From NCBI GenBank assembly GCA_001797745.1, contig MGQF01000050.1:1521-7105 (forward strand): a DNA stretch of 5,585 nt. The letters are read 5' to 3'. The notes beneath the pieces were generated by a model. It was not told the origin of the DNA. It did no database searches and worked only from the letters and a program-made list of their open reading frames with translations. Origin of the DNA: Deltaproteobacteria bacterium RBG_13_52_11 (GTDB lineage Bacteria; Desulfobacterota; B13-G15; RBG-16-54-18). Position numbers and translations under genes: made by a program. Below are positions 1-4,281 of this stretch, one piece after another; position 1 is the stretch's first letter; every line of letters begins with the position of its first letter.

Positions 1-219
1 GGATATACGTCGGTCCTCTTGGTAACATCCAAATACCACTCCAGACGTTCCTACCTCATCTTAAAGGATGCCCTCAAGGGGAAGGCCACAGTCATCAGCG
101 TCCCCTCCCCACATGACTCATCTGATCCCGAGTTATGGTGGAAGCGGGATAAGGATTGTAAAATGGTGATTATGGAATATCAAAAATTCCTGTTGTACTA
201 TTGGCACAAGGTCTTCTGA
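1..219 (+). CDS. DUF218 / YdcF-SanA-ElyC family protein, C-terminal part (5' end outside window)
   Basis: The frame is open from the first base and ends at TGA 217-219, giving the last 72 residues of a protein that starts upstream. The visible part has the pattern of the DUF218 C-terminus: a beta strand followed by VTSKYHSRRS (about residues 8-17), then a helix (YLILKDALKG), then a strand VISVPSP, then a WW-containing segment and a terminal amphipathic helix (MEYQKFLLYYW). In this family the VTS-x-x-H-x-x-R stretch lies in the conserved core. Members include E. coli YdcF, SanA and ElyC; ElyC has been linked to peptidoglycan precursor and lipid-carrier metabolism, but the biochemical function is poorly defined. 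It lies 14 nt upstream of the next gene, probably in one operon. An internal TTG at 19 is in frame but is not needed as a start. The family call is fairly sure; a specific role cannot be given from the C-terminus alone. Confidence 0.72.
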   Translation, partial: GYTSVLLVTSKYHSRRSYLILKDALKGKATVISVPSPHDSSDPELWWKRDKDCKMVIMEYQKFLLYYWHKVF

Positions 220-221
220 GG

Positions 222-228
222 AAGGAGG
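222..228 (+). promoter_or_regulatory. Strong ribosome binding site deciding the start of the small SH3/KOW-like gene
   Basis: AAGGAGG lies 5 nt before ATG 234. This sets the start at 234 rather than at the in-frame TTG at 201, which falls inside the end of the preceding gene. Confidence 0.8.
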
Positions 229-233
229 AAAAG

Positions 234-503
234 ATGGAAGTAGGCGATAAGATCACCTTTTCTTTTGGAAAGGGTGAAAAGGAAGGGATAGTCTACAAGA
301 TATTTCCCAAAACGGTATATATCAAAGTAGATTTTTCCAAACACAAAGGGAAGATTATCAAACGGCCGATTGCAGAAGTGCATCCGGAGGAGGCGGCGAG
401 GAAGAAGGAAGCAAAGAAGAAGAAAGAGGAGAAGAAACAAAGGGCGGCAAAAGAAAAAGAGGATCGCAAAAGAGAAAAGGCTGCAAAGAAATCCACTGCA
501 TGA
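234..503 (+). CDS. Small SH3/KOW-like protein with a lysine/glutamate-rich C-terminal tail, function unknown
   Basis: This is an 89-residue protein with two distinct halves. Residues 1-50 alternate short beta strands and turns (VGDKITF, EGIVYKI, TVYIKVDF, IIKRPIAEV), as in SH3-like or KOW-like small barrels; the opening VGD-x-I is typical of such domains. Residues 52-86 are almost entirely K, E, R and A, predicting a long charged single helix or coiled coil with strong net positive charge. The start is fixed by AAGGAGG 5 nt upstream of the ATG. The stop overlaps the Nudix start (ATGA at 500-503), so the two genes are probably translationally coupled. There is no signal peptide or membrane segment, so it is probably cytoplasmic. 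The composition would suit RNA, ribosome or DNA binding, but that is inference; I do not recognise a named family. The strong RBS and tight packing make a real gene likely. Confidence 0.75.
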   Translation: MEVGDKITFSFGKGEKEGIVYKIFPKTVYIKVDFSKHKGKIIKRPIAEVHPEEAARKKEAKKKKEEKKQRAAKEKEDRKREKAAKKSTA

Positions 504-910
504 AAACTCTCGTGGTAGCAGCTGCCTTGATCACCAAGGGGGGACGTATCTTGGTAACCCAAAGGGAAGAAAGGGACGACTGGGGTCTGCTTTGGGAATT
601 TCCCGGGGGCACGCTGGAGGAGGATGAAGGGCCGCATGAGTGTATCAAGCGGGAATTACGTGAAGAGCTGGGAATAGGGGTGGAGATCGAGGGGATATGC
701 CAGGTAGTGTACAAGCGATATGAAGGTTTCAATATCCTCCTTTTGGCCTATCAGTGCAGAATAACGGAGGGGACCCCGTCGGCTCTAGGGTGCCGGGAAG
801 TCAGGTGGGTGGAAGAGGAGGAGTTGCAAGGTCTCCAGATGCCACCCGCTGATGAAGAGATTAGAGAAAGATTCTTCCAGAGGGGCCTATGGGATTTAGG
901 TGCGGTATAG
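500..910 (+). CDS. Nudix hydrolase, MutT / (d)NTP pyrophosphohydrolase-like
   Basis: This 136-residue protein is the usual size for a single-domain MutT-type enzyme. A complete Nudix box (G-x5-E-x7-REU-x-EE-x-GU) spans residues 37-59, with E52, E55 and E56 as the metal-binding and catalytic glutamates of the REL-REE-LG core. It is preceded by WEFPGG (32-37), the hallmark of MutT and related CTP/dCTP/8-oxo-dGTP hydrolases, and by strand LVVAAALIT near the N-terminus. Family members hydrolyse a nucleoside triphosphate to the monophosphate plus pyrophosphate, often to clear oxidised nucleotides. Substrate choice (8-oxo-dGTP, 5-substituted CTP or other) cannot be read from sequence. The ATG at 500 overlaps the preceding stop and has no good SD of its own, which suggests coupling. 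Its 3' end overlaps ychF by 22 nt. Family assignment is secure; the name mutT is not. Confidence 0.93.
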   Translation: MKTLVVAAALITKGGRILVTQREERDDWGLLWEFPGGTLEEDEGPHECIKRELREELGIGVEIEGICQVVYKRYEGFNILLLAYQCRITEGTPSALGCREVRWVEEEELQGLQMPPADEEIRERFFQRGLWDLGAV

Positions 911-1980
911 TGGGGCTTCCCAACGCGGGAAAATCTACCATCTTCAACACCCTCACGGCAGCAGCAGCGGAGGTGGCCAGTTATCCCTTCTGCACCATCG
1001 ATCCCAATGTCGGGATCGTCCCCGTACCAGACGAGCGCTTAGATGCATTGTCCCGTCTGATCAAGCCCAAAAATGTCACCCCCACGACGCTGGAATTCTT
1101 CGATATCGCAGGGTTGGTCAAGGGTGCCAGCCAAGGAGAGGGTTTGGGAAATCAGTTTTTGGCGCATATACGCAACGTGGATGCCATCGCCCATGTGGTC
1201 AGGTGCTTTACCGACACGGATATAGCCCACACCTACGGTACCATCGATCCCCGACGAGACATAGAGATAGTAGATACTGAGCTCCTCCTGGCCGACCTCG
1301 AAATAGTGGACAGGAGGCTGGAGAAGGTAAATCGCCTCCTCCGAGTAGGTGAGAAGGGGGCAGAGGAGGAATCGCATCTTCTGGAGGCAATCAAGGAAGT
1401 CTTAGACAGGGGGCAGCGGGCAGGAAAATTCATCAAGGTTGCGGAAAAACCCCTGCCCCCCGACCTCCAACTCCTCACCGTCAAGCCGATCTTCTATGTG
1501 GCCAATGTGAATGATCCGGGGGCAACGGAGCAAAATCAATACATCAAGGGCCTCCAGGAGTTGGCCCAAGCCGAAGGTACCCCGGTGGTGGTCATTGCCG
1601 GAAAGCTGGAGGCAGAGATCGCCCAGCTCAATGAGGAGGAGCAGAAGGAGTTCCGCCAGGAATTGGGGCTCAAGGATTCCGGTCTCAAACGCCTGATACA
1701 GGTTGGGTACGATATCCTCGGTCTCGTGACCTTCTTCACTTTGGTGAACCAAGACCTCAGGGCATGGACGCTCCCCCGAGGAACCCCTGCCCTCCAGGCA
1801 GCGGGAAAGATCCACAGCGATATGGAGCGGGGGTTTATCAAGGCCGAGGTGGTATCCTTTGAAGACTTCATCAGTTGTGGCTCAGAACATGGTGCTAAGG
1901 AAAAGGGGGTGCTGAAATCCCAAGGAAAGGATTATGTGGTGCAGGATGGCGATATCATCCACTTTCGGTTCAATGTCTGA
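889..1980 (+). CDS. ychF: YchF/OLA1-family redox-regulated P-loop ATPase
   Basis: This 363-residue protein has the same length and end-to-end organisation as E. coli YchF. Walker A / G1 is GLPNAGKS (9-16), G3 is DIAG (72-75) followed by LVKGASQGEGLGNQF, and the specificity motif (G4) is NVND at 206-209. The hydrophobic residue after DIAG (L76), in place of a catalytic glutamine, is the HAS-GTPase feature of this family. An alpha-helical insert lies at about 130-185, and a C-terminal TGS domain at about 280-363 ends in DGDIIHFRFNV. YchF binds and hydrolyses ATP rather than GTP, associates with ribosomes and is linked to the oxidative-stress response. C35 (in YPFC) matches the cysteine reported as redox-sensitive in E. 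coli. The start is ATG 889 (MGFRCGIVG), with GAGGGG just upstream inside the Nudix gene. It is probably a housekeeping gene of the same operon. Confidence 0.98.
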   Translation: MGFRCGIVGLPNAGKSTIFNTLTAAAAEVASYPFCTIDPNVGIVPVPDERLDALSRLIKPKNVTPTTLEFFDIAGLVKGASQGEGLGNQFLAHIRNVDAIAHVVRCFTDTDIAHTYGTIDPRRDIEIVDTELLLADLEIVDRRLEKVNRLLRVGEKGAEEESHLLEAIKEVLDRGQRAGKFIKVAEKPLPPDLQLLTVKPIFYVANVNDPGATEQNQYIKGLQELAQAEGTPVVVIAGKLEAEIAQLNEEEQKEFRQELGLKDSGLKRLIQVGYDILGLVTFFTLVNQDLRAWTLPRGTPALQAAGKIHSDMERGFIKAEVVSFEDFISCGSEHGAKEKGVLKSQGKDYVVQDGDIIHFRFNV

Positions 1981-2032
1981 TCCTAAAAATCTTCTTTTCA
2001 CTAGATGATATCCCGCGGCCGTTGAAACAGAT

Positions 2033-2842
2033 ATGCCAAGCAGAAAACACCACCTTATTGCTGTCTTTGTCCTGATAGCCTCCTGGAGCGCCCTCGGGTG
2101 GTTCTTTGTCCGCTCCCTTCCCGACGTGCGCCCTCTCAAAAACCCCCGGTACAACATGACGCTCATAGTACGCGATGCGAAAGGGAAGAAGGTCTCCTTC
2201 ATCGTGGGGCAGCGGAACCCACACTGGACCCCCCTCCCCCACATTCCACCTGCACTCCAATGGGGCGTCATCGTGGCAGAGGATGACACCTTTTACGGAC
2301 ACAACGGGTTCAATTTTGCTGCGATGCGAGATGCCCTCTGGGAAGATATCAAACAGCGGGAGTTTATCCGGGGAGGAAGCACCATCACCCAGCAGCTCGC
2401 CAAAAATCTCTATCTCTCCAAAGAGAAATCGCTGGAGAGAAAATTGAAGGAAGCAGTTATCACCTGTAAATTGGAGCGGCACCTCAGTAAAAAAAGGATC
2501 ATGGAATTATACCTCAATATTATCGAATGGAGCCCCGGAATATATGGGGTGGGAGCAGCAAGCCAGCATTACTTCCGTAAATCCCCTGCTGATCTGGATT
2601 TTTTTGAGTCTGTCCTGTTGGCGGCCATTATCCCCAGCCCCAGAAGGTATAACCCCATCCGTTATCCTGAGAGGGCCTTGAAGCGTTACAGGACCGTCAT
2701 GTCGTTGATGTACAAATCGAAGTTCATCACCCTCGATCAGTACGAGATCGCTAACGCCGTGCAACTCTACGTAGACCCATTGGATGGCACCGTCTACATC
2801 GTTCCTCTGGAACAAGTCACCCTTCCATATGAGATCCCTTAA
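2033..2842 (+). CDS. mtgA: Monofunctional biosynthetic peptidoglycan transglycosylase (GT51), membrane-anchored
   Basis: This 269-residue protein has an N-terminal signal anchor (about residues 8-27, HLIAVFVLIASWSALGWFFV) after a short basic stretch, so the catalytic domain should lie outside the inner membrane. GT51 motifs follow in order. Motif 1 is EDDTFYGHNGFN (83-94), with E83 the expected catalytic base. Motif 2 is GGSTITQQLAKN (114-125). Motif 3 is RKLKEAVITCKLE (136-148), with E140 the second glutamate. Motif 4 is RIMELYLNIIEW (155-166), followed by GVGAAS and ESVLLAAIIPSPRRYNP (192-208). GT51 enzymes polymerise lipid II into glycan strands. No transpeptidase domain follows, so it is MtgA-like rather than a class A PBP. 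Motif 1 has N94 where most members have D. The ATG at 2033 lies 52 nt after ychF with only a weak SD; no better in-frame start was seen. The mtgA symbol is by family resemblance. Confidence 0.93.
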   Translation: MPSRKHHLIAVFVLIASWSALGWFFVRSLPDVRPLKNPRYNMTLIVRDAKGKKVSFIVGQRNPHWTPLPHIPPALQWGVIVAEDDTFYGHNGFNFAAMRDALWEDIKQREFIRGGSTITQQLAKNLYLSKEKSLERKLKEAVITCKLERHLSKKRIMELYLNIIEWSPGIYGVGAASQHYFRKSPADLDFFESVLLAAIIPSPRRYNPIRYPERALKRYRTVMSLMYKSKFITLDQYEIANAVQLYVDPLDGTVYIVPLEQVTLPYEIP

Positions 2843-2934
2843 TCTCCGACAACAAGACTGAGGCAGGGGCACATCCCAAAGGGAAAACCCCTTGAACAGC
2901 TAACGTAGGTTACCCTTGACTTCAGCAACCGGTT
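2843..2934. other. Convergent intergenic gap between the GT51 and PAP2 genes
   Basis: Ninety-two bases separate two converging stop codons. It contains a short hairpin (AAGGG / CCCTT near 2880) and a perfect 8-bp palindrome AACCGGTT at 2927-2934, directly against the PAP2 stop. Neither has the stem and T-run of a convincing intrinsic terminator. Confidence 0.5.
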
Positions 2935-3549
2935 TTATTTAGATTTTCTCCTCTTGGCGGAAGATTTTTTATTTGATTTGGCGTGGGCGGGCTTTAATAC
3001 AATACCAACTCGTGGGAAAACAAACTTTTTGAAAACTACAAAAACTACCCAACCACACCCGGCACCGAGTATCCCCCCCCCGATGACATCCAGGGGATAG
3101 TGGACACCTAGGTACACGCGGGAGTACCAGACGAGGAGGGCTAGGGGCACCATCACAAAGAGCCACCGCGGAAAGAAGAAGGATAAAAGCGTGATTGCCG
3201 CGGTGATATTGGTGGCGTGGCTCGAGGTAAAGGCAGGAGACTTGGGACAATACCCTTCTATTAAGCGCACCCATTCATGGACGTGGCACGGCCTGATCCT
3301 ATCGATGAGTTCTTTCACCACCACGGTGCACATCGACTCGCTGAGCAGGATGGTCAAACCGAGGCCGACCACGATGAGGACCCCTTTGAAACGTTCTCTG
3401 ATCACAATGACTATCAAAAGAACGATCAGCGGGATCTTCCACACATCAAAATGCGAAAAAAGAGGGATAACCCTGTCAAGGAACGGATAGGTCCACTGCA
3501 CGTTAAGGAGGCGCAGCAGGGCGGTATCTATATCGACAATCCAGTTCAT
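2935..3549 (-). CDS. PAP2-family membrane phosphatase
   Basis: This 204-residue polytopic membrane protein has about five or six hydrophobic segments (near 37-51, 56-71, 113-126, 128-142 and 154-173). The three PAP2 signature motifs are present. Motif 1 is K-x6-RP (K79 to P87, KELIDRIRP). Motif 2 centres on H111 in FTSSHATN. Motif 3 is SR-x5-H-x3-D (S143, R144, H150, D154). H150 would be the nucleophile and H111 the general acid by family rule. PAP2 enzymes dephosphorylate lipid phosphates or pyrophosphates such as undecaprenyl diphosphate, phosphatidylglycerophosphate or lipid A; the substrate cannot be decided here. Motif 2 is TSSH rather than PSGH, a variant I believe occurs elsewhere in the family. 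The tail (185-204) is strongly basic, ending in KRRKSK, and probably cytoplasmic. The ATG at 3549-3547 is supported by GGGGAGAGG 7 nt upstream. Confidence 0.93.
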   Translation of the reverse strand: MNWIVDIDTALLRLLNVQWTYPFLDRVIPLFSHFDVWKIPLIVLLIVIVIRERFKGVLIVVGLGLTILLSESMCTVVVKELIDRIRPCHVHEWVRLIEGYCPKSPAFTSSHATNITAAITLLSFFFPRWLFVMVPLALLVWYSRVYLGVHYPLDVIGGGILGAGCGWVVFVVFKKFVFPRVGIVLKPAHAKSNKKSSAKRRKSK

Positions 3550-3556
3550 TGCTCAA

Positions 3557-3565
3557 CCTCTCCCC
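3557..3565 (-). promoter_or_regulatory. Ribosome binding site of the PAP2 gene
   Basis: On the minus strand, GGGGAGAGG lies 7 nt before the ATG at 3549-3547. It supports that start. Confidence 0.65.
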
Positions 3566-3618
3566 TTGCCCGCCTCTGAGTATGCAGCCGGTGATGATCG
3601 CACTGGTCCTGAAGCGAA

Positions 3619-3645
3619 TGTGGTAACTGACCGCTTCTTGCCACA
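3619..3645 (-). repeat. Imperfect inverted repeat upstream of the PAP2 gene
   Basis: TGTGGTAA (3619-3626) and TTGCCACA (3638-3645) are inverted copies matching at 7 of 8 positions (the eighth would be a G-U pair in RNA), around an 11-nt centre. It lies about 70-95 nt upstream of the PAP2 start and about 30 nt after the small upstream gene. It could be an operator or an RNA hairpin between two co-transcribed genes. Function is unknown. Confidence 0.35.
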
Positions 3646-3674
3646 CGCAAAGAACTGGAAGCAGCGCAAGGAAC

Positions 3675-3869
3675 TTATCCTCCTTCAGTCTCCTTTTCTG
3701 CTACGATCTCAAAGCTGGTGATCCTGTTCCGGTGTTCTTTATCGGTCAAACACGGATTGGTCTGAATGATGCGGAAACCGTTTTCCTGACAATATTCATG
3801 CGCATTCTTATACTCGTCTAATGAACCGGTGATGATAATCCGCTCGATCTTCATTCTCGTGATATCCAT
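3675..3869 (-). CDS. Small uncharacterised protein, about 64 residues
   Basis: The frame reads as a small folded protein: strand KIERIIITGS, helix LDEYKNAHEYCQENG, strand FRIIQTNP, then CLTDKEHRNR and a final strand SFEIVAEKE. This is a beta-alpha-beta-beta order with cysteines at about residues 27 and 40. I do not recognise the family. I chose ATG 3869-3867 because GAGGTG lies 10 nt upstream (3880-3885). Alternatives are ATG 3902 (75 residues, with GGTGA 4 nt upstream) and ATG 3854 (59 residues, starting at the first strand). The same frame stays open up to 4166, but that part is proline/leucine-rich and follows from a C/T-rich strand lacking stop codons, so I exclude it. The gene lies 125 nt upstream of the PAP2 gene on the same strand and could be co-transcribed with it. 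Confidence 0.55.
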   Translation of the reverse strand: MDITRMKIERIIITGSLDEYKNAHEYCQENGFRIIQTNPCLTDKEHRNRITSFEIVAEKETEGG

Positions 3870-3937
3870 AGCTCTACCGCACCTCGCTTGAAATTCCCCC
3901 ATAGATTCACCCAAACGGGCAGCGATTGTCAAGGGGT

Positions 3938-3967
3938 TTGAAAGAAAAACGGGAAGATGGGTATAGA
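3938..3967 (+). promoter_or_regulatory. Possible sigma-70-type promoter (rightward)
   Basis: TTGAAA (3938-3943), an 18-nt spacer and TATAGA (3962-3967) match the consensus at 5/6 and 4/6 positions. Transcription would start near 3974 and run through the G-rich repeat and hairpin towards the prenyl synthase gene. There is no gene immediately downstream, so it would give a small RNA or a long leader. Chance matches of this quality are common. Confidence 0.3.
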
Positions 3968-3978
3968 CATACTTACCA

Positions 3979-4037
3979 GGTAGTAAGGGTGAGAGGAGGT
4001 AGTGGTGTGGGTTAGGGGGGGAAGTTAGGGTGATGGG
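3979..4037 (+). repeat. G-rich degenerate repeat with a G-quadruplex pattern
   Basis: GGTAGT occurs at 3979-3984 and 3998-4003. The 15-mer at 3982-3996 (AGTAAGGGTGAGAGG) recurs at 4023-4037 with 12 of 15 identities. The end of the block has four runs of three or more G (4009-4011, 4015-4021, 4028-4030, 4035-4037) separated by loops of 3, 6 and 4 nt, which fits the standard intramolecular G-quadruplex pattern. Confidence 0.55.
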
Positions 4038-4050
4038 TAGAAGAGAGGTT

Positions 4051-4097
4051 TGCCGCCGCATCCTGGCCTTTGTCTCCAGGTGCGGGGTGTTCTGGCA
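4051..4097. other. Strong bulged hairpin in the intergenic region
   Basis: CCGCA (4056-4060) pairs with TGCGG (4081-4085), and CCTGG (4062-4066) pairs with CCAGG (4076-4080). One bulged T (4061) and a 9-nt loop complete a 10-bp stem. An outer TGCC / GGCA pair (4051-4054 / 4094-4097) can extend it across an asymmetric internal loop. There is no T-run after it on either strand, so it is not an intrinsic terminator. It may be part of a structured RNA. Confidence 0.5.
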
Positions 4098-4213
4098 TAG
4101 GGCCCCTGACAAGCGAGGTGGATGTAAGGAGGGCTGATGATATCTGATCATATGGTACAAGGACACATGCCCCTCTCTCCGGTCTTCCTGTGCCCTGGAT
4201 GAACAATTCTGAT

Positions 4214-4230
4214 AGGGCTTAAAAAGCCTT
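4214..4230. repeat. Short inverted repeat abutting the prenyl synthase -35 box
   Basis: AGGGCTT (4214-4220) and AAGCCTT (4224-4230) form a 7-bp stem with one G-U pair and an AAA loop, followed by TTT. The last base is also the first base of the -35 hexamer. It could be a weak terminator for an upstream transcript or an operator over the promoter. Confidence 0.4.
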
Positions 4231-4258
4231 TGACAAGGAGGAGGGGGTTCTGTATAAA
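4230..4258 (+). promoter_or_regulatory. Near-consensus sigma-70 promoter of the polyprenyl diphosphate synthase gene
   Basis: TTGACA (4230-4235, 6/6) and TATAAA (4253-4258, 5/6) are separated by exactly 17 nt. The expected transcription start is near 4265, giving a leader of only about 17 nt that begins almost at the Shine-Dalgarno sequence. Confidence 0.75.
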
Positions 4259-4264
4259 GACCTC

Positions 4265-4273
4265 AAGGGAGAG
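4265..4273 (+). promoter_or_regulatory. Ribosome binding site deciding the prenyl synthase start
   Basis: AAGGGAGAG ends 8 nt before ATG 4282, ideal spacing. The in-frame GTG at 4273 overlaps this sequence and so cannot use it, which argues for ATG 4282. Confidence 0.75.
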
Positions 4274-4281
4274 TGTATATC

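Larger units (their letters stand above)
3870..4281. other. Non-coding stretch upstream of the prenyl synthase gene
   Basis: About 410 bases hold no reading frame that looks like a protein. From left to right there are candidate divergent promoter elements (3904-3967), a G-rich degenerate repeat with a G-quadruplex pattern (3979-4037), a bulged hairpin (4051-4097), a mainly featureless part (4098-4213), a short hairpin (4214-4230) and the promoter and RBS of the prenyl synthase gene (4230-4281). I recognise no tRNA, SRP RNA, 6S RNA or riboswitch in it. Confidence 0.6.

Noticed and set aside
293..732. Long minus-strand open frames opposite the lysine-rich gene and the Nudix gene
   Set aside because: They are serine/phenylalanine-rich mirrors of K/E-rich coding sequence on the other strand, with no domain pattern. 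The plus-strand genes have clear motifs and an RBS.
1402..1871. Minus-strand open frames of 110-137 codons inside ychF
   Set aside because: They lie wholly within a gene with full family motifs and have no recognisable domain or RBS.
2875..2895. Short hairpin AAGGG / CCCTT as a terminator between the GT51 and PAP2 genes
   Set aside because: The stem is only 5 bp and no T-run follows on either strand.
3191..3579. Plus-strand open frames opposite the PAP2 gene
   Set aside because: They are shadows of a minus-strand gene that carries all three PAP2 motifs and an RBS.
3590..3680. Possible SRP RNA, because of GGAAGCAGC near 3658
   Set aside because: The conserved SRP core around the GGAA loop and its paired arms is not present.
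4134..4154. Cluster of small palindromes (GATATC, TGATCA, CATATG) as an operator
   Set aside because: Each is only 6 bp, and the larger ATGAT / ATCAT dyad is 5 bp with a 5-nt centre; such matches are expected by chance in an AT-rich patch.
3903..4166. Upstream extension of the small minus-strand frame, which would make a 163-residue protein
   Set aside because: The added residues are rich in P, L, S and H with no domain pattern. The minus strand here is C/T-rich, which depletes stop codons by chance, and the stretch overlaps the G-rich repeat and hairpin.
4273..4281. GTG at 4273 as the start of the prenyl synthase gene
   Set aside because: It overlaps the Shine-Dalgarno sequence that is correctly spaced for ATG 4282.
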